This document shows positions 43,873 through 52,034 of a stretch of DNA of 64,000 nucleotides, in pieces (position 1 is the stretch's first letter; every line of letters starts with the position of its first letter). Position numbers and translations under genes: made by a program. The notes beneath the pieces were generated by a model. It made no database searches, was not told the origin of the DNA, and saw only the letters and a program-made list of their open reading frames with translations. The DNA lies in NCBI GenBank assembly GCA_913061465.1, contig CAJXSU010000004.1, positions 1 to 64,000 on the forward strand, given 5' to 3'. This DNA is from an uncultured Flavobacterium sp. Its GTDB lineage: Bacteria > Bacteroidota > Bacteroidia > Flavobacteriales > Flavobacteriaceae.

Positions 43873-44775
43873 CTAATTGTTAGCACCATTTCGCGTATCT
43901 TCTCCCCACAAAAGTTTTGTTCTGAGTGTCGTTAAAAAAGAGTGATTGGAAGGAATCATACTTTTGATTGTGAAAGGTGATTTTTCTATGAAGATTTTGG
44001 TGTCTTTTGGTACTGATATAATTCTAGAATCGAGTGAAATTAAAAAACTTTTTTCTCTAGAGTCTATCTCTAATTCAATTATAGTTTCATCAGGAATTAC
44101 CATAGGTCTTGCATTAAAATTATGCGGTGCTATTGGGGTAATGATAAGGTTTTTTGAGTTAGGTGATATTACAGGACCATTACAACTAAGAGAATAGCCT
44201 GTAGAACCTGTTGGAGTAGCTATGATAAGACCATCTGCCCAGTAGTTTGTGAGATATTCTTTATCTAAAAAGGTTTTGACGCCAATCATGGAGGTTGTAT
44301 TCTCTCTTGAAATGGTAATTTCATTTAATGCAAATGAAAGTTCATCTAAAGATTCTACTTTAGGAATAGTTTTGATACTTAATAATGTTCTTTCTTGAAT
44401 TGTATATTCTTCAGCGATTAATAAATCAATAGATTCTTTGATTTTATTTTTTTGAATATTTGCTAAAAACCCAAGCCTACCTGTGTTAATTCCTAGAATA
44501 GGAATGTTTAAATCTCTAATGTAGGTAATGGCCCTAAGAATTGTTCCATCACCTCCAAGGCTGAAAAACACATCAAAGGAACTGTTTAAGTCATAAAAGC
44601 TCCCAAAAGTTGAATATTTTTTTGTGAGATGAAAAGAGTCTTTTAGAGCATTGTAGAAATTTTCCTCAAAAATAGCCACCACATTATGTTTCTCCAGAGC
44701 TAATAAAAGAATTTTAATTTCCTTTTCAGCATTGACAGAATATGTCTGACCAAAAATAGCTACCTTTTTTATCAT
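43873..44775 (-). CDS. nadK: NAD kinase
   Basis: A 300-aa cytoplasmic enzyme that phosphorylates NAD to NADP. Visible motifs are FFSLGGDGTILRA (the GGDG diphosphate loop), LGINTGRLGFLANI and the NE/D plus GSTGYSLSCNGPVI region that binds the ribose and nicotinamide. It is complete. Its start overlaps the stop codon of the CBS protein by one base (ATGA type), so the two are translationally coupled. Confidence 0.95.
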   Translation of the reverse strand: MIKKVAIFGQTYSVNAEKEIKILLLALEKHNVVAIFEENFYNALKDSFHLTKKYSTFGSFYDLNSSFDVFFSLGGDGTILRAITYIRDLNIPILGINTGRLGFLANIQKNKIKESIDLLIAEEYTIQERTLLSIKTIPKVESLDELSFALNEITISRENTTSMIGVKTFLDKEYLTNYWADGLIIATPTGSTGYSLSCNGPVISPNSKNLIITPIAPHNFNARPMVIPDETIIELEIDSREKSFLISLDSRIISVPKDTKIFIEKSPFTIKSMIPSNHSFLTTLRTKLLWGEDTRNGANN

Positions 44776-45434
44776 TACATGTCTAAGTATTTCTGTAAAT
44801 AATCTGATCTATCTTTTAGATCTTGTAAATAAAAATCATCTTTATGTTCTGATATTAAGTTGTAATTATATCTCCTAAACGTTTGAATGACTTCATTGAT
44901 ATCCTCTGAATTTATTTTGACGGTGGCTTGAATAACATCAGAAGTTTGATTGGATATATATATAGCAAGTATATTTGCGTTATTGCTTTCTACAATTTGG
45001 CTCACCTCACTTACAGAAAAATCTTTTTTGTTTTTTTCTATAACAATGATAACTCCATCACTAAATAAAGACGAGTTTGAGCAAAAAAGCTCTAGAACAT
45101 CGTTTAACTCATAATATCCAACATATTTTTTTTTATCATTTAAAACAGGCATGATGTTAGAATCGTTCTCTGAAAATAATTTAATAGTTTTTAATAAAGT
45201 GATACTTTCATCAGTAAAAAAGAAATCTATTAAATGAGAATATTCTGAAATTTTTGATGATTTTTCATCTATAGTTTGTAGATCGCTCTCAGAGATACTT
45301 CCTATCAACTCTTCATTTTTAACAATCGGCAGATGTGTTATTGGAAGTGTTTCAAAGATTTCTTGAGCTTTTTTCACCAAACTTTCTGGGGTCAAAACTT
45401 CTAAATCGTTTAGTATGTATTCTTTCATATTCAC
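44775..45434 (-). CDS. CBS-domain protein with ACT-like C-terminus
   Basis: A 219-aa protein. Two CBS motifs (about residues 6-125: LTPESLVKKAQEIFETLPIT, IVKNEELIGSISESDL and IMPVLNDKKKYVGYYELNDV) form one Bateman module that would bind an adenine nucleotide. The C-terminal 80 residues (DGVIIVIEKNKKDFSVSEVS, ANILAIYISNQTSDVIQATV) look like an ACT-type ferredoxin fold. Because the gene is coupled to nadK, an energy- or NAD(P)-sensing role is possible, but that is inference. ATG at 45428 is another possible start. Confidence 0.75.
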   Translation of the reverse strand: MNMKEYILNDLEVLTPESLVKKAQEIFETLPITHLPIVKNEELIGSISESDLQTIDEKSSKISEYSHLIDFFFTDESITLLKTIKLFSENDSNIMPVLNDKKKYVGYYELNDVLELFCSNSSLFSDGVIIVIEKNKKDFSVSEVSQIVESNNANILAIYISNQTSDVIQATVKINSEDINEVIQTFRRYNYNLISEHKDDFYLQDLKDRSDYLQKYLDM

Positions 45435-45469
45435 GCTATACGAAGATAGTTTAAAATCATTTAATGATG

Positions 45470-45477
45470 TACTTTTG
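45470..45477 (+). promoter_or_regulatory. -7 box of the pdxJ-hydrolase operon
   Basis: TACTTTTG fits TAnnTTTG. It overlaps the GTG that would start the longest pdxJ frame at 45477, so it supports the ATG at 45495 as the real start. Confidence 0.5.
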
Positions 45478-45494
45478 TGTTTTATTTGAAACCG

Positions 45495-46208
45495 ATGACA
45501 AAGTTAAGTGTAAATATTAATAAAATTGCAACATTACGAAATTCAAGAGGTGGAGATGTTCCAAATCTATTAAAAGTTGCGAAAGACATTCAAGAGTTTG
45601 GTGCCCAAGGGATCACAATTCATCCAAGGCCAGATGAAAGACACATTCGCTATCAGGATGCCCGTGATCTCAAACCAATGGTTACTTCAGAATACAATAT
45701 TGAAGGAAACCCTATCCGTAAATTTATGGATTTAGTTCTTGAAGTAAAGCCAACACAAGTAACATTGGTTCCAGATACTATTAATCAAATTACTTCAAAT
45801 GCAGGTTGGGATACTATAACCAACCAATCTTACCTTAAGGATGTAATTATCGAATTTAAAAATGCAGGAATTAGAACTTCTATATTTATTGATACAGATC
45901 TTAAATTAATTGAAGCTGCAGCTAAAATTGGTACAGATAGAATTGAACTATATACTGAACATTTCGCCAGTGCTTATGAGAAAGATAACAAGCAAGTGAT
46001 AAAACCCTATATAGCAGCAGCTAACTTAGCACATGAATTAGGTTTAGGGATCAATGCTGGACACGATTTAAGTTTAGATAATATTGAGTTTTTTAAACAA
46101 AATATTCCAAACCTCGCTGAGGTTTCTATTGGACATGCTTTAATTTCTGAAAGTTTGTACCTAGGCCTTCAAAACGTTGTAAATATGTATTTATATCGCC
46201 TTCAGTAG
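45495..46208 (+). CDS. pdxJ: Pyridoxine 5'-phosphate synthase
   Basis: A 237-aa TIM-barrel enzyme that joins 3-amino-2-oxopropyl phosphate and deoxyxylulose 5-phosphate in vitamin B6 synthesis. Visible motifs are [20 protein letters not shown], the phosphate/active-site part [43 protein letters not shown] and [12 protein letters not shown]. The start is set at 45495 because the family begins MxKLSVNxNK and the -7 box overlaps any earlier start. The next gene starts one base after its stop codon, so the two are co-transcribed. Confidence 0.95.
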   Translation: MTKLSVNINKIATLRNSRGGDVPNLLKVAKDIQEFGAQGITIHPRPDERHIRYQDARDLKPMVTSEYNIEGNPIRKFMDLVLEVKPTQVTLVPDTINQITSNAGWDTITNQSYLKDVIIEFKNAGIRTSIFIDTDLKLIEAAAKIGTDRIELYTEHFASAYEKDNKQVIKPYIAAANLAHELGLGINAGHDLSLDNIEFFKQNIPNLAEVSIGHALISESLYLGLQNVVNMYLYRLQ

Positions 46209-46209
46209 T

Positions 46210-46974
46210 ATGGAAATATTACATTCAAAAATAATGGGAGAGGGCACTCCTCTAATAATTCTTCATGGGTATTTTGGAATGGGTGACAATTGGAAGTCTC
46301 TTGGAAATAAATTTGCTAAAAATTTTCAAACCCATATTATAGACCAAAGAAACCATGGCCGTAGCTTTCATTCATCGAATTTTAGTTATGATCATCTTGT
46401 AGAAGATTTGGCACATTATATCAATCATTATCATTTAGAAAAAGTTGTTATTTTAGGACATTCAATGGGAGGAAAAACAGCAATGTTATTTGCTGTGAAA
46501 TATCCACTAATGGTAGCTAAATTAATTATAGTAGACATTGCACCTAGATATTATCAACCGCATCATTCAGATATTTTAACCGCATTAAATTCAGTTGATT
46601 TTAAAATTCAGAATACCCGTAAACTTGTAGATCTAAAAATTTCTGAATTAATCCTTGATCCTGTAACCCGAGCTTTTTTATTAAAGAATGTATTTTGGAA
46701 GGAGAAAGGATTATTAGCATATCGATTTAATTTACAATCTCTAACAAAAAATAATGAAGAGGTGGGTAAAGCCCTGCCGCCTAATAAAACCTTTGACAAG
46801 AAAACCTTATTCTTGGCTGGAGGAAAATCTGAGTACATTACAAACGGGGAAATTCCTTTAATAAAAAAACATTTTCCAGAATCATCTATTCAAACCATAC
46901 CTAATGTTGGTCATTGGTTACATGCAGAGTCTCCTGATGTTTTTTATGAGTTGGTGATGAATTTTTTGAAATAA
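46210..46974 (+). CDS. Alpha/beta-fold hydrolase (YbfF-like esterase)
   Basis: A 254-aa alpha/beta hydrolase. It has the oxyanion part PLIILHGYFGMGDNWKSLG, DQRNHGRSFHS, the nucleophile elbow GHSMGGKTAM (Ser) and the catalytic His near the end in VGHWLHAESP. An acid residue on the later strand is expected around LFLAGGKSEYI. The layout matches YbfF-type acyl-CoA/carboxyl esterases. The substrate is unknown. It is one base downstream of pdxJ. Its end faces alr with a 22-base gap. Confidence 0.85.
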   Translation: MEILHSKIMGEGTPLIILHGYFGMGDNWKSLGNKFAKNFQTHIIDQRNHGRSFHSSNFSYDHLVEDLAHYINHYHLEKVVILGHSMGGKTAMLFAVKYPLMVAKLIIVDIAPRYYQPHHSDILTALNSVDFKIQNTRKLVDLKISELILDPVTRAFLLKNVFWKEKGLLAYRFNLQSLTKNNEEVGKALPPNKTFDKKTLFLAGGKSEYITNGEIPLIKKHFPESSIQTIPNVGHWLHAESPDVFYELVMNFLK

Positions 46975-46996
46975 AATTTTAATATTTTCAGTTCAA

Positions 46997-48106
46997 TTAG
47001 ATCAGTGATCTTTTTATGCGTTGAGAGGTAAGCGTTAATATTTCATAAGATGATGTTTCAGATATTGAAGAAATAGTTAAAATATCTTTTTGTGTTTTAA
47101 AAATAAAAACAGGGTCTTCTTCGTTGCATTCAATACCCGTAATATCAACCATGATCATATCCATACAGACATTACCGACAATTGGAGCAATCTGGTTTTG
47201 AATAGTTATGTGTCCATTTCCATTTCCCAACCTTCTTGATAAACCATCGCCATGTCCTATCGGGATTGAAGCAATTGTAGTGTCTTTGGAAGCTTTAAAA
47301 GTTCTATTATAGCCCACAGTTTCTCCTTTTTTTACAATGTGAATTTGAGAAATTATAGATTTTAAAATATGTGTATTTTTTAGTTGAGATGTTTCTTTCT
47401 TATTATTTCCAAAACCATACAAACCAATTCCAATTCTAACCATGTCAAATTGAGCTTCTGGATAGTTTATAACCCCAGAAGTGTTTAGTATGTGGGCCAT
47501 TGGAGTGTACTCTATATAATCATAAACTTGTGTGATGATTTCTTTAAAATTTTGAATTTGATTTAAAGTAAATTGTCTTTCATTGTTATCTTCACTGGCA
47601 GCTAAATGAGATAAAACAGATTTTATTTTCACATATTTTGAGTTGCAGATGATCTCCATAATTTTGGGAATATTAACTTTTGAAAAACCCAATCTATTTA
47701 ATCCTGTATTAAATTTTAAATGAATAGGGTAGGCCTCAATCTCTTTTTCCTCAGCAAGCTTTATAAATGTGTTTAATATTTTTAAATTGTAGATGCTAGG
47801 CTCAAGTTGATTACTTATAATTTCATCTAAATTTTGAATTTGTGGGTGTAACACTAAAACAGGGGTTGATATCTTAGCTTTTCGTAGAGAAATTCCTTCA
47901 TGTGCATAAGCAACAGCAAAATAATTAATTTTATCCTTTAAAAAATAAGCAACTTTGTTAGCATCACTTCCATAACCAAATGCCTTCACTACTGCAAGTG
48001 TCTTTGTTTTTTGATGAAGTTTGTTTTTAAAATATTGAAGGTTGTGCTCAAGCGCATTTTTACTTATTTCTAAAACAGATACATGGTTGTTCATAATATT
48101 AGTCAA
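46997..48106 (-). CDS. alr: Alanine racemase
   Basis: A 369-aa PLP enzyme that makes D-alanine for peptidoglycan. The PLP lysine lies in LAVVKAFGYGSDANKVA. The family normally reads KADAYGHG, and the Bacteroidota form with KAFGYGSD is seen here. Later marks are HLAASEDNNERQF, IGIGLYGFG and the second-domain GYNRTFKASKDTTIASIPIG with CMDMIMVDIT, where the catalytic Tyr of GYNRTF lies. It is complete. The gene begins two bases after tdk, so the two are co-transcribed. ATG at 48094 (MNNHVSVLEI) is an alternative start. Confidence 0.93.
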   Translation of the reverse strand: MTNIMNNHVSVLEISKNALEHNLQYFKNKLHQKTKTLAVVKAFGYGSDANKVAYFLKDKINYFAVAYAHEGISLRKAKISTPVLVLHPQIQNLDEIISNQLEPSIYNLKILNTFIKLAEEKEIEAYPIHLKFNTGLNRLGFSKVNIPKIMEIICNSKYVKIKSVLSHLAASEDNNERQFTLNQIQNFKEIITQVYDYIEYTPMAHILNTSGVINYPEAQFDMVRIGIGLYGFGNNKKETSQLKNTHILKSIISQIHIVKKGETVGYNRTFKASKDTTIASIPIGHGDGLSRRLGNGNGHITIQNQIAPIVGNVCMDMIMVDITGIECNEEDPVFIFKTQKDILTISSISETSSYEILTLTSQRIKRSLI

Positions 48107-48108
48107 AA

Positions 48109-48723
48109 CTAGTTTTTAGATTTTTTTTTCTCAATTTCTTCTTTTTGAGAAAGAAGTGCTTTGTAGTATGCAGCTCTGCTTAAGGGTTCATATTCTTGAG
48201 TCTCTCCTAAAAAGACGATATCATCATTTACTGCTTTTCTAAAGCTATAATTGGCTAAGTTTCCGGTTTTAGTACAAACCGCATGAACTTTAGTAACATA
48301 TTCTGCTGTGGCCATTAAAGCGGGCATTGGACCAAAAGGATTTCCTTTAAAATCCATATCTAGTCCTGCAACTATTACACGAATTCCTCGGTTTGCTAAG
48401 TCATTGCAAACTGCTACAATTTCATCGTCAAAAAATTGAGCTTCATCTATACCTATAACATCAACATCATTGGCTAATAATCTAATATTTGAGGCCACTG
48501 GAACTGGTGTTGAACGAATTTCATTTGCATCATGAGAAACCACCATCTCATCGTCATATCTTGTGTCAACGATTGGTTTAAATATTTCAATTCGTTGATT
48601 TGCAAATTGAGCTCTTTTTAGTCTTCTAATTAGTTCTTCAGTTTTTCCAGAAAACATTGATCCACAGATTACTTCAATCCATCCAAATTGTTCTGTTTGA
48701 TTTACTGTATTTTCAAGAAACAT
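48109..48723 (-). CDS. tdk: Thymidine kinase (type II)
   Basis: A 204-aa cytoplasmic enzyme of the thymidine salvage pathway. Visible motifs are the P-loop [18 protein letters not shown], the [14 protein letters not shown]alker-B/DEAQF region and [20 protein letters not shown]. In many type II enzymes a zinc ribbon follows (CxxC then CxxC/H). Here the first pair reads [10 protein letters not shown] with only one Cys, so the zinc site is reduced, as I recall for other Bacteroidota. A -7 box lies at 48777-48784. Confidence 0.93.
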   Translation of the reverse strand: MFLENTVNQTEQFGWIEVICGSMFSGKTEELIRRLKRAQFANQRIEIFKPIVDTRYDDEMVVSHDANEIRSTPVPVASNIRLLANDVDVIGIDEAQFFDDEIVAVCNDLANRGIRVIVAGLDMDFKGNPFGPMPALMATAEYVTKVHAVCTKTGNLANYSFRKAVNDDIVFLGETQEYEPLSRAAYYKALLSQKEEIEKKKSKN

Positions 48724-48776
48724 TTTGTAGTTTTAAGGCGTAAGAATGATTTGTGCTTATTCGCTGTGAATTTAGA

Positions 48777-48784
48777 CAAATTTA
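48777..48784 (-). promoter_or_regulatory. -7 box of the tdk-alr operon
   Basis: TAAATTTG on the minus strand, 53 bases before the ATG of tdk. No TTG partner at normal spacing. Confidence 0.4.
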
Positions 48785-48824
48785 TTAAAAAATGGGATTA
48801 AAAAATAATTAAACATTACAACTT

Positions 48825-49685
48825 ATGCACAAAAAACTTGCAGCAGACCTCACTAGTTTAGCTCACAGTATTTTACAAATGAAAAACAAAGAAGATGTTT
48901 TTGCTTTGAAAACAAAAGCGCATGAAGTTTATGAGAAATTAGCTGTATTAGCCTGCGTAGAGGAATATTTCAATAATACTCCAAACCCTGTACATACCAA
49001 AGATGAGCTTTTAGATTTGGTTAAAAAAGTTGATGAAAAGTTAGATATTGAGATTGAAATCGAAAATATTAAGGATACGACTTCATCTTTTTCTGAAAGT
49101 GAAGTAGATGATCCTATTACAAAAACAGAGGATCTAGAAGACGATGAGGAACAACAATTGATAGAGTCTGAAGATGAAGTTATTGAGAGTGTTGAAGAAG
49201 ATTTGGTTAATGAAGCTATAGAGTTAATACTCGAAGGGGATTCAGCTAGCTCTAATGTCCAAGAAGAAGGGGATAATTTATTCTCACAATCAAATGAGGT
49301 TATTGAGGAAGCTATAGAAGATGAACTTGAGACAGTTGAGGCTAGTAATGAGGAAATTACGCTCTCACTTGAAGATGAATTAAAAGATACAATTGCTGCC
49401 GATGTAGTTGCTGATTTATTTGAAAATGCTCCAAAAAAATCATTGAATGATAAGGTGCGTGACGACATTCAAATTGGGTTGAATGATCGTATTGCTTTTG
49501 TGAAAAATTTATTTGGTGGAAGTCAAGAAGACTTTAATCGAGTAGTTTCTCAATTAAATTCATTTAAAACTGAAAAAGAAGCAAAAAAGTTTATTAATAA
49601 AATGGTAAAACCAGATTATAATTGGGCAGATAATGAAGACATCGAACAACGTTTTATGTCTATTGTAGAACGTAAATTTTTATAA
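48825..49685 (+). CDS. Conserved-looking protein with a long acidic middle
   Basis: A 286-aa soluble protein in three parts. There is a helical N-terminus (about 1-70, LTSLAHSILQMKNKEDVFAL and ACVEEYFNN). A very acidic linker (about 80-200, low complexity, rich in Glu/Asp/Ser) follows. The helical C-terminus (about 208-286) reads LNDRIAFVKNLFGGSQEDFN and FINKMVKPDYNWADNEDIEQ. The end parts look like a real family and resemble proteins I have seen in flavobacteria. The middle is variable and probably disordered. No enzymatic motif was found. The function is unknown, and a scaffold between two binding ends is one possibility. Confidence 0.7.
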   Translation: MHKKLAADLTSLAHSILQMKNKEDVFALKTKAHEVYEKLAVLACVEEYFNNTPNPVHTKDELLDLVKKVDEKLDIEIEIENIKDTTSSFSESEVDDPITKTEDLEDDEEQQLIESEDEVIESVEEDLVNEAIELILEGDSASSNVQEEGDNLFSQSNEVIEEAIEDELETVEASNEEITLSLEDELKDTIAADVVADLFENAPKKSLNDKVRDDIQIGLNDRIAFVKNLFGGSQEDFNRVVSQLNSFKTEKEAKKFINKMVKPDYNWADNEDIEQRFMSIVERKFL

Positions 49686-49770
49686 AACTTAAAAGTTTTA
49701 CATTTTTTAATGATCAACTTTATGGTCAAATTTTTATTTATATTTAATAAACCAAGATTGGAGTAAAAGC

Positions 49771-50169
49771 ATGAAAATAGAAGTATCTAACGGAGAAATT
49801 TTGGATAAGTACACTATTTTAGAAATAAAACTTTCTAAAATAAAAGACACTAATAAAATAATTAATATTAAACATGAGTATACTACATTAACTCCAGATG
49901 TAGAGCGTATTTATGATGCTTGTAAAGACTCTAATCAATTAAAAAATTTACACAAAAACTTATTGGAAGTAAACAAGAAGTTGTGGAAAATTGAGGATGA
50001 TATAAGAGAGTGTGAAAGAGCTAATGATTTTGGGAAAACATTTATAGATTTGGCACGAGCAGTGTATTATGTTAATGATGACCGTTCTGATGTGAAAAAG
50101 GAAATTAATATCTTCACAGGGTCAGATTTAGTTGAAGAAAAATCTTATGAAGTGTACAAAAAAAAATAA
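49771..50169 (+). CDS. DUF6165 family protein
   Basis: A 132-aa soluble, mostly helical protein. It starts KIEVSNGEILDKYTILEIKL and goes on with NLHKNLLEVNKKLWKIEDDI and FIDLARAVYYVNDDRSDVKK. This order, with GE-x-x-DK-x-x-I-LE-IK near the N-terminus and a late YY-x-ND-x-R, is what I know as DUF6165. The function is unknown. Its stop codon is one base from the start of the next gene, so the two are co-transcribed. Confidence 0.75.
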   Translation: MKIEVSNGEILDKYTILEIKLSKIKDTNKIINIKHEYTTLTPDVERIYDACKDSNQLKNLHKNLLEVNKKLWKIEDDIRECERANDFGKTFIDLARAVYYVNDDRSDVKKEINIFTGSDLVEEKSYEVYKKK

Positions 50170-50170
50170 G

Positions 50171-51178
50171 ATGAAGTTTAATCTTTTAATTATGGTGTGC
50201 CTTATTTTTTTATTAGGTTGTAAATCTACCTATGAAATCCAAAATTTTAAATTAGAAAACTCACCTAAAAAGCCAGATTATAATCTCAGTTCCTCCTGGG
50301 CAGTACTTCCATCTTCATATTCATCAGAATTTCAAAACTATGCTTCTAAAGCACCAGATACTCTCCAGGCAGATGTATTTTATGTATATCCAACTTTAAA
50401 TTTAGACAACGAAGATCTTCGATGGAATGTCCCTATTGATGATATTGAACAAAATAATAAAGTTTTAGAAAAAGCAGTTTTAATGCAAGCCTCTGCTTTA
50501 GCCATTTCAGGAAAAGTGTATACCCCTTTTTATAGACAAGCACATATTCGGTCTTATAGAATGTATAATAATGGAGGGAAAGAAGCCTTAGAATTAGCTT
50601 ATCAAGATGTAAAAAAATCCTTTGAAGTATATTTAAAAAAATATAATAAAGGCAGACCAATTATTATATTAAGTCACAGTCAAGGGTCTTCTCACACCTC
50701 AAGATTACTGGCTGATTTTTTTGATGGAAAAGAATTACAAAAACAATTAGTTGCTGCGTATATTCCTGGAATGAGAATTCAACCCGATCAATTTAATTCA
50801 ATTCAACCCATGACTAAACCCGGTCAAATAGGCGGTTTTGTTTCTTGGAATACATTTAAGAAGGGACATTACCCAAAAAAAGACAAAAATTGGTATGCTG
50901 GGGGAGTTACTAGTAACCCAGTTACTTGGGACAGTTCAAAATCTACTAGCTTAGAGCAACACAAAGGTTTTTTGTATACGAACAATAAAATATACGAAAA
51001 AGCACTTAAAATCGAAATCACTGATGGTTTGGTATGGTCAAGTAATCCTAAGTTTTCAATGCGTCTTTTTATGTCTTTAATTAAGAATTATCATTCAGGA
51101 GATATAAATTTATTTTGGCAAGATATTAGGGAAAATTCTCTATTAAGATTAAAGACCTATCTAAAGGGTATTAATTAG
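50171..51178 (+). CDS. DUF3089 alpha/beta-hydrolase-like lipoprotein
   Basis: A 335-aa lipoprotein with lipobox FLLGC (Cys17). The opening ADVFYVYPTLNLDNEDLRWN and the nucleophile-like elbow IILSHSQGSSHTSRL are typical of DUF3089, an alpha/beta-hydrolase-like family of unknown substrate. Later parts contain IGGFVSWNTFKKG and NPVTWDSSKSTSLEQHKGFL. The start at 50171 was chosen because it directly precedes the signal peptide (MKFNLLIMVCLIFLLGC). An ATG at 50132 would overlap DUF6165 and bury it. The end overlaps the convergent ArsC-like gene by 18 bases. Confidence 0.82.
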   Translation: MKFNLLIMVCLIFLLGCKSTYEIQNFKLENSPKKPDYNLSSSWAVLPSSYSSEFQNYASKAPDTLQADVFYVYPTLNLDNEDLRWNVPIDDIEQNNKVLEKAVLMQASALAISGKVYTPFYRQAHIRSYRMYNNGGKEALELAYQDVKKSFEVYLKKYNKGRPIIILSHSQGSSHTSRLLADFFDGKELQKQLVAAYIPGMRIQPDQFNSIQPMTKPGQIGGFVSWNTFKKGHYPKKDKNWYAGGVTSNPVTWDSSKSTSLEQHKGFLYTNNKIYEKALKIEITDGLVWSSNPKFSMRLFMSLIKNYHSGDINLFWQDIRENSLLRLKTYLKGIN

Positions 51179-51517
51179 TTTTGTCTTCAAACGTTCAATT
51201 TCTTTCTTGCTATTACCAATAAATATTTGCTTATCTATAATAAAAACAGGGCGTTTTAAAAAAGTATATTCATCCAAAATAAATTGACGGTATTCTTTTT
51301 CAGTAATCAATTTATTTTTTAACTCCATTTCTTTGTATTTTTTAGCCCGTTTATTAAAGAGAGCCTCATAACTATTAGATAAAGAATACATTTCTTCTAA
51401 TTGAGATACAGTTATTGGGTTGGTTTTAATTTCTTGTTTTTCAAAACCAACTAAACTTAACTCTTTTAAAATTCTTCGGCAGGTATCACATGTTTGTAAA
51501 AAATATACTTTCTTCAT
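51161..51517 (-). CDS. ArsC/Spx-like thioredoxin-fold protein
   Basis: A 118-aa protein that begins KKVYFLQTCDTCRRILKEL, a CxxC near the N-terminus typical of the ArsC/Spx/MgsR family. Later residues include the YSLSNSYEALFNKRAKKYKE motif and the conserved arginine/proline end LKRPVFIIDKQIFIGNSKKE, which matches the family signature (L-x-x-x-P-x-x-x-x-x-x-x-x-x-x-G). Whether it reduces arsenate or acts as a regulator cannot be read from sequence. Arsenic genes are not nearby. Confidence 0.8.
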   Translation of the reverse strand: MKKVYFLQTCDTCRRILKELSLVGFEKQEIKTNPITVSQLEEMYSLSNSYEALFNKRAKKYKEMELKNKLITEKEYRQFILDEYTFLKRPVFIIDKQIFIGNSKKEIERLKTKLINTL

Positions 51518-51528
51518 TTATAAAAAAT

Positions 51529-51536
51529 TATCTTTG
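51529..51536 (+). promoter_or_regulatory. -7 box of the DinB-like gene
   Basis: TATCTTTG, 20 bases upstream of the ATG at 51556. A TTG element is not evident. Confidence 0.4.
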
Positions 51537-51555
51537 ATAAAATTACATCAAAAAA

Positions 51556-52011
51556 ATGAAGGTACAATTCGATATTCTAACAAAAACAAGATCGATAATT
51601 TTATATTATATAAAAGAATTAAGTCTAGATCAACTTCATATTATTCCAGATGGCTTTAACAATAATATTGCTTGGAATATTGCTCATTTAGTAGTGACTC
51701 AACAATTATTACATTATAAGCTTTCAGGTAATGATTGTTTAGTTTCAGATGAATTAATTGCTGCTTATCAAAAAGGAACTTCACCCTCTGTTGAGTTCTC
51801 TCAACAAGCTTTTGATGAGGTTTTAGAATTATTTCAGGGCTTGCCAAGTACATTAGAGGAAGATTTTGAAGCAGGGATTTTTAAAGAATATTCAGCGTAC
51901 AAAACTAGCACTGGTTTTGTTATTGATTCAATGGAAAAGGCTATTATTTTTAATAATTTTCATGAATCTCTTCATTTAGGAGTTATTATGTCACTTAAAA
52001 AACTAGTTTAA
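51556..52011 (+). CDS. DinB-like four-helix protein
   Basis: A 151-aa protein with the DinB/YfiT layout of a four-helix bundle. Helix 1 is FDILTKTRSIILYYIKEL. Helix 2 carries the first metal His (NIAWNIAHLVVTQQLL). The last helix carries the pair HESLHLG. The three histidines probably bind a metal. These proteins are often thiol-dependent S-transferases, and the substrate here is unknown. It is followed by a convergent gene 24 bases away, with no terminator seen. Confidence 0.8.
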   Translation: MKVQFDILTKTRSIILYYIKELSLDQLHIIPDGFNNNIAWNIAHLVVTQQLLHYKLSGNDCLVSDELIAAYQKGTSPSVEFSQQAFDEVLELFQGLPSTLEEDFEAGIFKEYSAYKTSTGFVIDSMEKAIIFNNFHESLHLGVIMSLKKLV

Positions 52012-52034
52012 TTATTTGATTTTTTTGACATTCA

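Noticed and set aside
45435..45494. Riboswitch before pdxJ
   Set aside because: The leader after the -7 box is only a few bases long, so no structured element fits.
48929..49468. Open frame of 179 codons on the minus strand, Ser-rich
   Set aside because: It is antisense to the acidic linker of the gene at 48825. Glu/Asp codons read backwards give Ser-rich frames, so it is a composition artefact.
49684..49699. Short inverted repeat after the acidic protein gene
   Set aside because: Only seven A/T-rich base pairs with a tiny loop, too weak to call a terminator.
52012..52034. Terminator between the DinB-like gene and the convergent lipoprotein gene
   Set aside because: T-rich sequence only, with no inverted repeat.
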